A stretch of DNA of 64,000 nucleotides from Deferribacteraceae bacterium UBA6799 (GCA_002452335.1 DKFJ01000006.1:62001-126000), one strand, 5' to 3'; counted from the first letter of the stretch, positions 46,137 to 59,587 are shown. The notes: generated from the sequence alone by a model not told the origin. Numbers and translations are program-made.

Positions 46137-47345
46137 TTAGGCGATTTTGTTTAAATTGTCGATGTACTTGTAGACGTCTTTGGGGACGGTGACGTTTTCG
46201 GGATTGATAAGGCCGATGATCTTCTGTCTGTCGATGGCGCTTTTTGAGAGGTCGACCACTTTCAGAGGCGTTCTTTCGCCGTTTTTATTCATGAAGACTA
46301 TCACTATGGGATCGGTGGGTTTGTTGTTGTTGGTCTTGCCGACTATGGCGAATTCCTGAGTGCTCATCATCACGAGAGAGCCGACAGGGTAGATGCCCAC
46401 GTTCTTAATGAAAAACTCAAAGACACTTTTGTTGATGTGTGAGTCTGTCCAGCTGAACATCAGCTTGAGGGCGGATGTTGCCGCCATGCCCTTGTTGTAT
46501 ACTCTGTCGCTGGTTATAGCGTCGTAAATATCTACCACGGCGCCTATCTTGCCGTCTATGCTTATCTGTTCATCCGAAAGCCCGTTGGGATATCCGGAAC
46601 CGTCATGTCTTTCGTGGTGTTCCAGCACCAGCTTCAGCATCTCCGGACGCATTCCCTGTTTCAGCAGAAAGTCGTAACCTCTCTGAACATGCTGTTTCAT
46701 TATGATGAACTCGCTGTCTGTCAGCTTGCCGGGTTTATTCAGTATCTCCTGCGGTATCAGCATCTTGCCTATGTCGTGAACAAGTCCGGCGTTTGCCACG
46801 CGCTCTATCTCGTTCTCTTTCATGCCGAGGTGTGCCGCAAGGCTGGCGGCAAAAACGCTGACGTTCATGGAGTGGTGAAATGTGTAGTCATCGTGTTTCT
46901 GAAGTTTTGTGACGCTCGCCAGAACCCCTCGGTTCCGGACGGTCACCTTGGCTATGCTGTCTGAGATGCTTCTTATCGCGGAATTGTTGAAGGATTTGCC
47001 TGAGCGGATATCGGAAAGAACGCTTCCCACCATGGTTACCGACTGGGTGTATACGTCTGTGGCGTGGTTGAATTCCTTCAGGTTGAGCTGATGTTTGGGC
47101 GCTTCCTGCGCCAGAACGTTGATCAGTTCGTCCGATCTGCCCTCGTAGAGGTCTGTGATCTTTTTCTCTTCTTCACGTCTGGGCTGGATAAAGACGAATT
47201 CGATACCGTTTGCGGAGAGTCTGTCTATGGTTGCCTGATCTTTAATGATGAATTTATGCGACAGGAAATCGGTGCCGAGCCAGCTTCGGTCAAATTTCAG
47301 AACATGATCGCCTATCCTTAGGCTGGAAACCGGAACCTTATCCAT
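46137..47345 (-). CDS. HD-GYP domain protein, probable c-di-GMP phosphodiesterase
   Basis: 402 residues. The N-terminal ~90 residues match the DUF3391-type region often found before HD-GYP domains. The catalytic domain (about 135-340) shows HHSMNVSVFAASLA, the HD pair in GLVHDIGKMLIP, the downstream HHERHDGSGYPNGL with the GYP motif, and a following Asp in DIYDAITSDRVYN. These enzymes break c-di-GMP to GMP or pGpG. No receiver domain is present. It is a single gene between acnB and icd on the opposite strand. It may lower the c-di-GMP that the LapD system reads, which is inference. Confidence 0.93.
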   Translation of the reverse strand: MDKVPVSSLRIGDHVLKFDRSWLGTDFLSHKFIIKDQATIDRLSANGIEFVFIQPRREEEKKITDLYEGRSDELINVLAQEAPKHQLNLKEFNHATDVYTQSVTMVGSVLSDIRSGKSFNNSAIRSISDSIAKVTVRNRGVLASVTKLQKHDDYTFHHSMNVSVFAASLAAHLGMKENEIERVANAGLVHDIGKMLIPQEILNKPGKLTDSEFIIMKQHVQRGYDFLLKQGMRPEMLKLVLEHHERHDGSGYPNGLSDEQISIDGKIGAVVDIYDAITSDRVYNKGMAATSALKLMFSWTDSHINKSVFEFFIKNVGIYPVGSLVMMSTQEFAIVGKTNNNKPTDPIVIVFMNKNGERTPLKVVDLSKSAIDRQKIIGLINPENVTVPKDVYKYIDNLNKIA

Positions 47346-50195
<2,850 letters not shown>

Positions 50196-50222
50196 GATAA
50201 GGTTTCGAGCAATAAATATATA

Positions 50223-50245
50223 GGTGTCCGGCATGCCCGGACACC
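50223..50245 (+). other. Strong hairpin between icd and mdh
   Basis: Perfect 9-bp stem GGTGTCCGG (50223-50231) with CCGGACACC (50237-50245), loop CATGC. No T-run follows and the mdh ATG is 22 bp on, so it may be an RNA-processing or stability element rather than a terminator. Confidence 0.5.
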
Positions 50246-50257
50246 ACTATAAAATAG

Positions 50258-51250
<993 letters not shown>

Positions 51251-51377
51251 GTTAACTTAGGTTATCAACGGTTAAATGAATAAATCATGGCTCGTCTTCC
51301 GGAAAAAAAGACTTGCAAAAACGATTTTATGAACGTAAAAACGGTAATTGCAGTCCGAAATAAAAGGAGGATGAGCC

Positions 51378-52583
51378 ATGTATTTGCATGAGTTTCAGGC
51401 GAAGGGTCTGTTAAGATCATACGGTGTCCCGGTTCCGGACGGCGGTGTCGCTTCCACTGCGAGTGACGCGCTGAGGGTGGCAAAATCGCTTAAAGGCGAG
51501 AAGTGGGTTATAAAAGCCCAGGTGCACGCAGGCGGAAGAGGCAAGGCGGGCGGTGTGAAGGTCGTAAGCGCTTTCAGCGAAGTTTACGACGTTGCCACAC
51601 AGATGCTCGGTATGAAAATAGTAACAAAACAGACCGGAGATGAAGGCAAAATTGTCCGCAGGATACTGGTAGAGAAAGCGACAGATATCAAAAAAGAGAT
51701 ATACCTCAGCTTTCTTGTGGACAGAGACTCAGAACAGCATATGATAATCGCCAGTTCTGAGGGCGGTGTAGAGATAGAAGAGGTTGCCAAGAACAACCCC
51801 ACCGCCATTGTAAAAGAGCACATCAGCCCCGTTTTAGGACTCGGTCTTTTTATGGGACGAAAAATAGCTAAGAAGATGGGTCTCGACTCAGCTCTTCTTA
51901 ACAAGTTTGCTGATGTTGCCTCAAGGCTCTATCAGTGTTTTGTAGATCACGACGCTATGATGCTGGAGATCAACCCTCTGGTAGTCACAGGCGATAACGA
52001 TATAGTCTGTCTGGACGCCAAAATGACAGTGGATGAGAATGCCCTGTTCAGGCATCCGAAGATAGAAGAGATGAAAGACTACGGCGAGCTCGAGCCTCAG
52101 GAGGTCAGAGCGTCCATATTTGATTTGTCATATGTCAGCATGGAAGGCAACATTGGCTGTATGGTCAACGGAGCCGGATTGGCTATGGCTACGATGGATA
52201 TCATCAAGTCTTTCGGCGGGCAGCCTGCCAACTTCCTCGATGTGGGCGGCGGCGCTGATGTGAACAAGGTCAGAGAAGCGTTTAAGATCATCCTTACAGA
52301 CCCCAAGGTAAAGGTGATCTTTGTTAATATATTCGGCGGAATTGTCCGCTGCGACCTCATAGCGCAGGGAGTTCTGAAAGCGGCCGAAGAGGTGCCCGGA
52401 GACAGGCACATCGTGGTCAGGCTGGACGGAACACATGTGAAAGAGGGCAGACAGATTCTGGACGAGGGCGCTCATAAGAACGGACTCAGTATCGTCACAG
52501 GCGATACAATGGCAGATGCGGCAGAAAAGGCGGTTCAGCTGGCTCAGGACAGCAAACCGGTTAAAAAGACCAAGGCCGGCTAG
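51378..52583 (+). CDS. sucC: Succinyl-CoA synthetase (ADP-forming), beta subunit
   Basis: 401 residues, ATP-grasp fold in the N-terminal part (HEFQAKGLLRSYGVPVPDGGVAST; nucleotide loop VHAGGRGKAGGVKV) and a CoA-binding-like flavodoxin domain at the end (FVNIFGGIVRCDLIAQGV). It couples succinyl-CoA and succinate to ADP/ATP, or runs in reverse in a reductive cycle. The ATG at 51378 is seven bases after AGGAGG. sucD follows 9 bp downstream behind its own AGGAGG. Confidence 0.96.
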   Translation: MYLHEFQAKGLLRSYGVPVPDGGVASTASDALRVAKSLKGEKWVIKAQVHAGGRGKAGGVKVVSAFSEVYDVATQMLGMKIVTKQTGDEGKIVRRILVEKATDIKKEIYLSFLVDRDSEQHMIIASSEGGVEIEEVAKNNPTAIVKEHISPVLGLGLFMGRKIAKKMGLDSALLNKFADVASRLYQCFVDHDAMMLEINPLVVTGDNDIVCLDAKMTVDENALFRHPKIEEMKDYGELEPQEVRASIFDLSYVSMEGNIGCMVNGAGLAMATMDIIKSFGGQPANFLDVGGGADVNKVREAFKIILTDPKVKVIFVNIFGGIVRCDLIAQGVLKAAEEVPGDRHIVVRLDGTHVKEGRQILDEGAHKNGLSIVTGDTMADAAEKAVQLAQDSKPVKKTKAG

Positions 52584-52592
52584 GAGGACGAC

Positions 52593-53471
52593 ATGAGCAT
52601 ACTTGTAAACAACAGAACAAAAGTGGTGGTACAGGGTCTCTCCGGTTCACAGGGAAGATTCCATGCCGCAAGAATGAAAGAATACGGTACCAACATTGTG
52701 GCTGGAGTAGTTCCCGGCAAGGGCGGTACAGAGATAGACGATACACCGGTGTTTGACACTATGATGGAAGCTGTGCGCAAAACAGGCGCCAACGCATCCA
52801 TAGTGTACGTTCCGCCGGCATTCGCGGCAGACGCCGTGATGGAAGCTGTGGACGCCAACCTCGACCTTTGCGTGTGCATCACAGAGGGTATCCCTGTGAA
52901 AGACATGCTGAAGGTCAAAAGGATGATGAAAACAGGCACATCACGCACAATGCTGATAGGTCCCAACTGTCCGGGAGTTATAACCCCCGGCGAGTGCAAG
53001 ATGGGGATCATGCCGGGCGAGATACACACACCCGGAACAGTAGGTATCATTTCCAAATCAGGAACTCTTACCTATGAAGCCGTTAAGCAGGTCAGCTCTT
53101 TCGGGTTCGGTCAGTCCACATGCATAGGCATAGGCGGCGACCCCATCATAGGGCTGAAATACATCGACCTGCTGGAGATGTTTGAATATGACGCTCAGAC
53201 AGAGGCTGTGGTTCTGATAGGTGAAATCGGCGGTCAGGCGGAAGTAAAAGCAGGGGAATGGATCAAGCAGAATTTTTCCAAGCCCGTTGTCAGCTTTATC
53301 GCCGGACAGACAGCTCCTAAAGGCAAAAGGATGGGACACGCCGGAGCAATCATTTCAGGCGGGGAAGATACAGCCCTGGCCAAGATGGAAGCCCTGACCA
53401 AATGCGGTGTTCACGTTGTCCACTCGCCTGCCGACATAGGCAAAAAGGTCGCCGAGGTACTGGGGAAATAG
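52593..53471 (+). CDS. sucD: Succinyl-CoA synthetase (ADP-forming), alpha subunit
   Basis: 292 residues. CoA-binding Rossmann domain at the start ([23 protein letters not shown]), and the phospho-histidine loop [14 protein letters not shown] near the C-terminus that shuttles phosphate between succinyl-phosphate and ADP. It pairs with the beta subunit directly upstream. The ferredoxin-dependent 2-oxoglutarate oxidoreductase genes follow 71 bp downstream, so the product of one enzyme is the substrate of the next. Confidence 0.96.
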   Translation: MSILVNNRTKVVVQGLSGSQGRFHAARMKEYGTNIVAGVVPGKGGTEIDDTPVFDTMMEAVRKTGANASIVYVPPAFAADAVMEAVDANLDLCVCITEGIPVKDMLKVKRMMKTGTSRTMLIGPNCPGVITPGECKMGIMPGEIHTPGTVGIISKSGTLTYEAVKQVSSFGFGQSTCIGIGGDPIIGLKYIDLLEMFEYDAQTEAVVLIGEIGGQAEVKAGEWIKQNFSKPVVSFIAGQTAPKGKRMGHAGAIISGGEDTALAKMEALTKCGVHVVHSPADIGKKVAEVLGK

Positions 53472-53542
53472 TTTCAGGAATAAAAGCCGTTACTTTACAA
53501 ACGGCTTAAATATAGGATCTCAAATTCTATAAGGAGAGGTAA

Positions 53543-53737
53543 ATGGCTAAGGCAGAAAAAATCGAAATTTACGCAAACCTCTGTAAAGGCTGTGAGATTT
53601 GTGTTGAACTTTGCCCTGTTGACGCCCTTGAAATGAAAGATTTCAAGGCTGCTGTGAAAGATCTCGACAAATGTATCGCCTGCATGCAGTGCGAACTGAG
53701 ATGTCCTGATTTTGCTATCGAAGTTTATAAGAAATAA
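53543..53737 (+). CDS. korD: 2-Oxoacid:ferredoxin oxidoreductase, delta subunit (2x[4Fe-4S])
   Basis: 64 residues. Two CxxCxxCxxxC clusters: Cys14, 17, 20, 24 and Cys44, 47, 50, 54. It passes electrons from the alpha/beta core to external ferredoxin. Gene order delta-alpha-beta-gamma is that of known 2-oxoglutarate or 2-oxoacid oxidoreductases, and the gap to korA is 15 bp with its own AGGAGG. Confidence 0.94.
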   Translation: MAKAEKIEIYANLCKGCEICVELCPVDALEMKDFKAAVKDLDKCIACMQCELRCPDFAIEVYKK

Positions 53738-53752
53738 TATTAGGAGGAATTT

Positions 53753-54886
53753 GTGGCTAAAAAAGTAAAGTTCCTTCAGGGGAACGAAGCTGTATGTGAA
53801 GGTGCTCTTTACGCCGGTTGTACATTCTACGCCGGATATCCTATCACACCTTCCACTGAAGTTGCAGAAGTGCTTGCTGCTAGACTGCCGAAAATCGGCG
53901 GTAGATTTATCCAAATGGAAGACGAGCTGGCCGCTATGGCTGCCACACTCGGCGGTTCCATTGCCGGTAAGAAATCTCTTACCGCTACATCAGGCCCCGG
54001 TATGTCTCTGAAAATGGAGAACCTTGGCTATGGCTATCTCACAGAGGTGCCCTGCGTTATCGTTAACGTAATGAGAGGCGGCCCCTCAACAGGTCTTCCC
54101 ACAGGCCCCGGACAGTCTGACGTTATGCAGGCTCGTTGGGGAACTCACGGGGATCACCCCTGTATAGCTCTGACTCCTTCAACTGTTCAGGAACAGCTGA
54201 ATGAAACTGTAAGAGCCTTCAACCTTGCTGAAAAATACCGCATGCCCGTTATCCTGCTGACAGATGAAATCATCGGTCACATGAGAGAGGCTGTTGAAAT
54301 CCCCGAGCCCGGCGATCTGCCTGTTATCGACCGTAAACGTCCTACATGCGATCCCAAAGACTATCTGCCCTACAAACCCGAGGCAGACGGCGTAGCTCCT
54401 ATGGCTGATTTCGGCTCAGGATACCGCTACCACATCACTGGTCTGAACCACCTTCCCGACGGTTTCCCCTCTAACGACGGTAAACTCGCTCAGGCAGATG
54501 AAATCCGCCAGCAGAAAAAAGTTGATGACAACTATGATGAAATAGTTGTTGTTGATGAAATGATGTGCGATGACGCAGAAATACTGATCTTCGCTTTCGG
54601 TTCTACTGCACGTTCAGCTAAAGAAGCTGTTCAGATGGCAAGAGCTGAAGGTATTAAAGTTGGTCTGCTTAGACCCCTTACAATCTGGCCCTTCCCTGAC
54701 AAACACCTTGCGAAGTATGCCGGAAAAGTTAAAAGAGTTATCGTTCCCGAGATGAACCTTGGACAGACAGCTCTTGAAGTTGAGAGAGTTATGAAAGGAC
54801 AGCCCGCAGTTGAAGGAATTTTCCAGATCGACTCTGAGCCGATTAACCCTGTTACTATCCTCAACAAAATTAAGGGGGGTAAATAA
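53753..54886 (+). CDS. korA: 2-Oxoacid:ferredoxin oxidoreductase, alpha subunit
   Basis: 377 residues, starting at GTG 53753 behind AGGAGG. It has the pyrimidine-binding domain start (GNEAVCEGALYAGCTFYAGYPITPSTE, EDELAAMAATLGGSIAGKKSLTATSGPG) and the transketolase C-terminal-like half (FGSTARSAKEAVQMARAEGIKVGLLRPLTIWPFP). Its length and layout fit KorA-type 2-oxoglutarate enzymes; neighbouring sucCD supports 2-oxoglutarate/succinyl-CoA as substrate pair. Its TAA overlaps the korB ATG by one base (TAATG). Confidence 0.94.
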   Translation: MAKKVKFLQGNEAVCEGALYAGCTFYAGYPITPSTEVAEVLAARLPKIGGRFIQMEDELAAMAATLGGSIAGKKSLTATSGPGMSLKMENLGYGYLTEVPCVIVNVMRGGPSTGLPTGPGQSDVMQARWGTHGDHPCIALTPSTVQEQLNETVRAFNLAEKYRMPVILLTDEIIGHMREAVEIPEPGDLPVIDRKRPTCDPKDYLPYKPEADGVAPMADFGSGYRYHITGLNHLPDGFPSNDGKLAQADEIRQQKKVDDNYDEIVVVDEMMCDDAEILIFAFGSTARSAKEAVQMARAEGIKVGLLRPLTIWPFPDKHLAKYAGKVKRVIVPEMNLGQTALEVERVMKGQPAVEGIFQIDSEPINPVTILNKIKGGK

Positions 54887-55692
54887 TGGCTTACGATTAC
54901 AGCAAATACCTCAGAGCGGGTAAAATTCCTCATATCTGGTGTCCCGGTTGCGGTTATGGTATCATTATGAAATCAATGATCCGCGCTATCGACGGACTCG
55001 GCTGGGATAAAAACGAAGTTGTAATGACATCCGGTATCGGCTGCGCATCACGTCTTCCCGGCTACATTGACGCTAACACACTTCACACCACTCACGGACG
55101 CTCACTGGCTTTCGCTACCGGTGTTAAAGTTGCTAACCCTAAACTCAAAGTTATCGCTATGGGCGGTGACGGAGACATGACAGCTATCGGTGGTAACCAC
55201 TTCATTCACGCTTGCCGCCGTAACATTGATATCACATGTTTTGTTTTCAACAACTACATCTATGGTATGACAGGCGGTCAGTACTCACCCACAACACCTA
55301 AAGGATCTCGTGCTACTACAGCTCCTTACGGTAACTCAGACAACCAGTTCGACATCGCTCAGCTGGCTATGGGCGCGGGTGCTACATTTGTTGCCAGAAC
55401 AACAACTTACCACGCTGTTCCTATGGAAAAACTGATGAAGCAGGCTCTTGAGCACAAAGGCTTCTCAGTAGTTGAAATCATCGCCGGATGCCCCACAGGC
55501 TACGGACGTAAAAACAAACTCGCCAGCCCCGCAGGCATGATCGAGTGGCAGAAAGATCACTCTGTAGCTATCGCTCAGTGGGAAAAAATGTCTGATGAAG
55601 AAAAAGCAGGCAAATTCCCCATCGGCGTACTGCACGAAGTGAACAAACCCGAATATGTAGAAGCATACGACGCTAACGTCGGGCTGAGCTAA
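54886..55692 (+). CDS. korB: 2-Oxoacid:ferredoxin oxidoreductase, beta subunit (thiamine diphosphate)
   Basis: 268 residues. It holds the thiamine diphosphate motif (MGGDGDMTAIGGNHFIHA..NN) and cluster cysteines starting at CPGC (Cys19, Cys22) near the N-terminus. With KorA it forms the catalytic core that cleaves or makes the bond at 2-oxoglutarate with ferredoxin as electron partner. It overlaps korA by one base and precedes korC by 11 bp. Confidence 0.95.
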   Translation: MAYDYSKYLRAGKIPHIWCPGCGYGIIMKSMIRAIDGLGWDKNEVVMTSGIGCASRLPGYIDANTLHTTHGRSLAFATGVKVANPKLKVIAMGGDGDMTAIGGNHFIHACRRNIDITCFVFNNYIYGMTGGQYSPTTPKGSRATTAPYGNSDNQFDIAQLAMGAGATFVARTTTYHAVPMEKLMKQALEHKGFSVVEIIAGCPTGYGRKNKLASPAGMIEWQKDHSVAIAQWEKMSDEEKAGKFPIGVLHEVNKPEYVEAYDANVGLS

Positions 55693-55703
55693 GAGGTGAT
55701 ATA

Positions 55704-56252
55704 ATGGCTAGACATCTGATCAGACTTAGCGGTTCCGGCGGACAGGGTATGATTACTGCCGGTATCATTCTTGCCGCAGGCGCGTCAGTGCTTGAAGGCA
55801 AAAAAGCCATCCAGTCTCAGTCCTACGGACCTGAGGCCAGAGGCGGCGCATCTAAAGCTGAAGTTATTATCAGCGACGAAGAGATCTACTATCCTAAGGT
55901 TATGGCTCCCGATGTGCTGGTAGCCCTGACACAGGAAGCAGCAGATAAATATTCCAAAGACCTGAAACAAGGCGGTATCCTTATCCTTGACGACCTCATG
56001 GTTAAAACCGCTCCTAAAGGCGACTGGAAAGTTTATATGATGCCCATCATCCGTACTGCCGCTGAAAAAGTTGGTAAAGCTATGGTTGCTAACGTTGTTA
56101 CTCTCGGCGCCCTTAACGAGATCTGCGGATTCGTTAAACCCGAAACTCTTGAGCAGGCTGTTCTGTCCAGAGTTCCCAAAGGCACTGAAGAGCTTAATAA
56201 AAATGCTATCTCTGCCGGTATCGAACTGGCTAAGGCAGCTAAAGCAAAGTAA
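55704..56252 (+). CDS. korC: 2-Oxoacid:ferredoxin oxidoreductase, gamma subunit
   Basis: 182 residues. The family start LIRLSGSGGQGMITAGIILAAGA is typical of the gamma subunit that helps bind CoA. It is the last gene of korDABC; the strong terminator at 56278-56309 ends the operon. Confidence 0.94.
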   Translation: MARHLIRLSGSGGQGMITAGIILAAGASVLEGKKAIQSQSYGPEARGGASKAEVIISDEEIYYPKVMAPDVLVALTQEAADKYSKDLKQGGILILDDLMVKTAPKGDWKVYMMPIIRTAAEKVGKAMVANVVTLGALNEICGFVKPETLEQAVLSRVPKGTEELNKNAISAGIELAKAAKAK

Positions 56253-56277
56253 TCAGCCTTTAGTATATAAAGGTCAT

Positions 56278-56309
56278 AAAAGCCCCGCCCATAAAGCGGG
56301 GCTTTTTTA
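56278..56309 (+). terminator. Terminator of korDABC
   Basis: Stem AGCCCCGC (56281-56288) with GCGGGGCT (56296-56303), followed by six T. Confidence 0.92.
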
Positions 56310-56463
56310 TTTTAATTGATATTTGTTGAATGTTAACAATATTATAACTTTTTGATGAGACAAATAATACACCAATTCGTATTGATATAAGTAATATCTT
56401 GGTTAATAATTAGAGATAAAATGCAAAAAACACAAAAAACACATGATTGCTTCAGGAGTTAAT

Positions 56464-58461
56464 ATGAAGATCTCATTTAAAACCAGACTGCTTATACCCG
56501 TTATCGTTGCGATTGTTGCGGCTTTTATTTGCGCGGATGTACTTATTTATTCCAGTATGAAAGGCGACATAAAACAGGTTGCTGTTGATAATGCCGGAAA
56601 TCTTTCATACCGATATGGAAATGAACTGAAGGCAGAAATGGATTCAGCAATGTCGATAGCGGAGACAATTTCACGCTCAGCAATACTTTTAACCAAGCAC
56701 AGCTTAACGGTACCCAGAAAGGATGTCATGGACATGCTTCAGACTGTTCTGGAACAGAACCCGAAATTGTTCGACGTATGGATAGTATGGGAACCGAATA
56801 TGTATGACGGAAAAGATTCCGAAATGGTTAACTCCGGAGCGGAAGGAACCAATGAAAAAGGGCAGTTTTGTCCTATGCCCTACCGTGACAAGGGCGGAAT
56901 AGCAAGATCATTCACCTCGTCAATGTATGAAAGCGGTGATGTCAGCGCATGGTATCAGACACCGCTGAAAACCGGGAAACCTTTTATAGCGGAACCTGCA
57001 AGCTATTCATTTGACGGAAAAGAAATTGTTACTGTTACGGTATCCTACCCTTTTCAGGTGGATGGCAAAACTGTCGGAGTGGCTGGGGTAGACGTTCTGC
57101 TTGATGATATTAAGACCATGGTGTCGGACATTATTCTCTATAAGTCAGGTTTCGCATTCCTGCTGTCTGGCAGAGGCAGCTATATCACCCATAAAGATAC
57201 AGAGCTCAACGGCAAAAAATCAGACGACCAAAAAGTGACGCAGGTTATAGAAAGCAATAAAATAGATGTCTCTATGGATTCGGACAATATCACTATATAT
57301 ACCCCACTGAAGATAGATAAGACTGACTACACTTATGTGTTCGGCGTAAAAGTTCCTCAGAACGAGGTATTTGGTGTTCTGCAAAGTCTGAAATATACAG
57401 TGCTGGTGGTTGCCGTTGTGGCGACGATTGTGGTGATAGTCATTCTTCTTTTAGTGGTTAATCAGCTTATCAGAAAACTGGGCGGCGAGCCGGACGAGGT
57501 TATTGATGTTATGCAGAAGGTTGCTGCCGGTGATTTTACCGCTGAGCTTAAGCTGAAAAATCAGGACAACTTCAGCATGGTCTTCTCTATCAAGAGCATG
57601 ATCAACAATCTGAGCAATATGATAAAGGAACTGAGAAGCACAGCCGACAGGCTAAGAGATGCCAGCAGTGATCTGTCATCCGGTGCGATAGAGCTCTCTG
57701 AAAGTATGTCAAGCCAATCAGAAAGCACAGGCATAATAGCTACAGCCGCCACGGAGATGACCCGTACGACCTCAGATATCGCTGAGAATCTGACAGAGAT
57801 ATCCGGTTTTGCCCAGATGACATGGGAAAAGGTTAATACGGGTAAGAAGGCAGTGGAGGAATCGCTGGACGGAGTAGTGCGCATAAAAACAACCGTAGAC
57901 GGTTCCGCCGAGCTTGTAAACGGGCTTGGCGAGAAGTCTGATGAGATACATAATATAGTCAACGTGATAAGCGACATTGCCGACCAGACCAACCTGCTGG
58001 CTCTAAATGCGGCTATAGAGGCTGCCAGAGCCGGAGAGCATGGGCGCGGGTTTGCTGTGGTCGCAGACGAAGTGCGCAAGCTCGCCGAAAGAACCCAGTC
58101 CGCCACCACAGAGATATCATCTCTGGTATCAGGCACCAGAACAGAAGTGAAGAGAGTTACAGAGTCCATGAGCGGAGTGACACAGCAGGTGCATGAAGGC
58201 GTGGAATCATCAAGGCAGATATCAAAAATACTGGAGGAACTGGAAGGAGAAGTGTCAAAACTGCAGGAGATGGTTCACAGCATATCATCCGCTACGCAGG
58301 AGATGGCTTCTACAAGCAACCAGATTTTTGAAGATATCAAGAATGTTGCTGTTATTTCATCAGAAGTTAAGAAAACATCAGACAGTATAGCCGAGAACTC
58401 TTCCGGATTGGCGGGGATCTCTGACATGCTGAAGAGCGACATGCAGAAATTCAAAGTATAG
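56464..58461 (+). CDS. Methyl-accepting chemotaxis protein with dCache-like sensor
   Basis: 665 residues from the ATG at 56464, ten bases after AGGAG; the frame opens at 56443 but lacks a site. An N-terminal membrane helix (about 8-28), a periplasmic sensor of about 270 residues with the Cache-type segment [20 protein letters not shown] and [16 protein letters not shown], a second helix near 310-330, HAMP, and the long coiled-coil signalling domain. Its hairpin tip is [37 protein letters not shown]. Cache sensors of this type bind organic acids or amino acids. It is a single gene not linked to che genes. Confidence 0.95.
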   Translation: MKISFKTRLLIPVIVAIVAAFICADVLIYSSMKGDIKQVAVDNAGNLSYRYGNELKAEMDSAMSIAETISRSAILLTKHSLTVPRKDVMDMLQTVLEQNPKLFDVWIVWEPNMYDGKDSEMVNSGAEGTNEKGQFCPMPYRDKGGIARSFTSSMYESGDVSAWYQTPLKTGKPFIAEPASYSFDGKEIVTVTVSYPFQVDGKTVGVAGVDVLLDDIKTMVSDIILYKSGFAFLLSGRGSYITHKDTELNGKKSDDQKVTQVIESNKIDVSMDSDNITIYTPLKIDKTDYTYVFGVKVPQNEVFGVLQSLKYTVLVVAVVATIVVIVILLLVVNQLIRKLGGEPDEVIDVMQKVAAGDFTAELKLKNQDNFSMVFSIKSMINNLSNMIKELRSTADRLRDASSDLSSGAIELSESMSSQSESTGIIATAATEMTRTTSDIAENLTEISGFAQMTWEKVNTGKKAVEESLDGVVRIKTTVDGSAELVNGLGEKSDEIHNIVNVISDIADQTNLLALNAAIEAARAGEHGRGFAVVADEVRKLAERTQSATTEISSLVSGTRTEVKRVTESMSGVTQQVHEGVESSRQISKILEELEGEVSKLQEMVHSISSATQEMASTSNQIFEDIKNVAVISSEVKKTSDSIAENSSGLAGISDMLKSDMQKFKV

Positions 58462-58552
58462 TGTATTGTCACATTTAATTGACAGTGTCATTTTTAACTA
58501 TTGACTTTCGAACATATGCTTAATATATTCAAAGTTACAGTGAGGTGTAACA

Positions 58553-58927
58553 ATGAAGATTTGTTTTCCAGTAGAATCAAATAATGGACTCGAAAGCGAG
58601 ATATTCGGACATTTTGGCTCTGCTCCCGGCTTTGTGACATATGACACAGAGACCAGAGAGAGCGGATACATCGATAATAAGAACGCTGTGCACGAGCACG
58701 GCGCGTGCAACCCCGCCGCCGCTCTGGCAGGATCTGGTGTTAACGCTGTGGTTGTCGGTGGAATAGGTCAGGGCGCTATGATGCGTCTGATGTCCGAAGG
58801 CGTGGCAGTGTATCAGGCAAAATCAGGCAAAGTGAAAGAAGATATCGCCGGTTTCTCAGGACTTATAAAACTAAGCCGTGATATGCAGACATGCGGCGGC
58901 GGCGCCCATGCGTGTGGAAGCCACTAA
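58553..58927 (+). CDS. NifX/NifB-C-terminal-like dinitrogenase cofactor family protein (copy 1)
   Basis: 124 residues of the small family seen in NifX, NafY and the C-terminal part of NifB. The core fold is complete (MKICFPVESNNGLESEIFGHFGSAP, VNAVVVGGIGQGAMMRLMSEGVAVY). A Cys- and His-rich end (TCGGGAHACGSH) may bind metal. No nif genes are here, so the role is likely metal-cluster handling in general rather than nitrogen fixation. GAGGTG precedes the ATG. Upstream, TGACA-G-TGTCA (58480-58490) is a small dyad. A second copy lies at 59225, divided by a hairpin array. Confidence 0.85.
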   Translation: MKICFPVESNNGLESEIFGHFGSAPGFVTYDTETRESGYIDNKNAVHEHGACNPAAALAGSGVNAVVVGGIGQGAMMRLMSEGVAVYQAKSGKVKEDIAGFSGLIKLSRDMQTCGGGAHACGSH

Positions 58928-58940
58928 TTATATTTTCTCA

Positions 58941-59108
58941 TGTTTCCCATCCGTGGGAAACACTCGCACGACTTGCCTGAGATAAACTCAGCCAAGATCT
59001 CACAGGCGCACAGGCGCCTGAGCTCCGTCCCTGGAGCTGTGATTGTGTGGAGTAGATTTGATCTATCCGCTGTCTTCCCATAAGGACAGCTTTTGCTACT
59101 TGCAGCAA
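58941..59108. repeat. Array of about seven consecutive hairpins between two NifX-like genes
   Basis: Inverted repeats follow one another: 58941-58949/58954-58962 (TGTTTCCCA), 58972-58981/58987-58996 (CTTG-C-CTGAG), 59003-59009/59014-59020 (CAGGCGC), 59021-59026/59033-59038 (AGCTCC), 59053-59057/59061-59065 (TAGAT), 59069-59076/59082-59090 (GCTGTCTT, one bulge) and 59093-59097/59104-59108 (TTGCT). No regular repeat-spacer plan, no reading frame and no T-runs. Loops with TCCG or CCGT recall the hairpins at 531-657. Confidence 0.6.
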
Positions 59109-59186
59109 CATTTTAATTAATATCGGCGGTCCGCGTTTTTACACTCCTTAGAACAGCGGATAACGCTTTATATTGTTGACAAATTA

Positions 59187-59218
59187 CCTCCCCTGTATGA
59201 TTTTATCAGCAGGGGAGG
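59187..59218 (+). promoter_or_regulatory. Inverted repeat over the ribosome-binding site of the second NifX-like gene
   Basis: CCTCCCCTG (59187-59195) pairs with CAGGGGAGG (59210-59218), and the right arm contains the GGGGAGG site used by the ATG at 59225. TTGACA is at 59176-59181. If the transcript starts upstream of 59187 the repeat can hide the ribosome-binding site; if it starts near 59210 the dyad is a DNA operator instead. Confidence 0.5.
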
Positions 59219-59224
59219 ATTCTT

Positions 59225-59587
59225 ATGAAGATATGTTTTCCTGTAGAAAAATTTGAAGGTCTGAACAGCAGAATCAGCGAGCATTTCGGCTCTGCACCAT
59301 ATTTCATAACATACGATACAGATTCCAAAGAGGCGGGGCTGCTCTATGCTCAGGATCTGGCGGGTGACGACTCGTGCAGTCCTGCGGCGGAGCTGGCAAG
59401 GCAGGGAATCGACATTGTAATCACCTCCGGCATAGGTCCCGGAGCGCTGAACAGACTTCTGGACGCTGGTCTATATGTTTTTAAAGCGCTCACAGGAGTG
59501 GTCTCGGAAGATCTGGAGCGGTATAATAATAACGCCCTGCCGGCTCTTGGCTACGGTTCCGGCAAATGCGACTGCGGAAATTCATAA
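59225..59587 (+). CDS. NifX/NifB-C-terminal-like dinitrogenase cofactor family protein (copy 2)
   Basis: 120 residues, a diverged paralogue of the gene at 58553 (shared MKICFPVE, EHFGSAP, SCSPAAELA, GIGPGALNRLLDAGLYVFKA). It also ends in cysteines (GKCDCGN). Its own promoter-like TTGACA and dyad point to separate control from copy 1. Role likely in Fe-S or metal-cofactor handling; the DsrE-like protein downstream may be related to sulfur transfer. Not a nif locus. Confidence 0.85.
   Translation: MKICFPVEKFEGLNSRISEHFGSAPYFITYDTDSKEAGLLYAQDLAGDDSCSPAAELARQGIDIVITSGIGPGALNRLLDAGLYVFKALTGVVSEDLERYNNNALPALGYGSGKCDCGNS

Noticed and set aside
58941..59108. CRISPR array
   Set aside because: No repeated unit of constant sequence and no spacers; the stems differ from each other.
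58553..59587. Nitrogen fixation locus
   Set aside because: Only NifX-like small proteins are present; no nifHDK, nifB radical SAM or nifEN.
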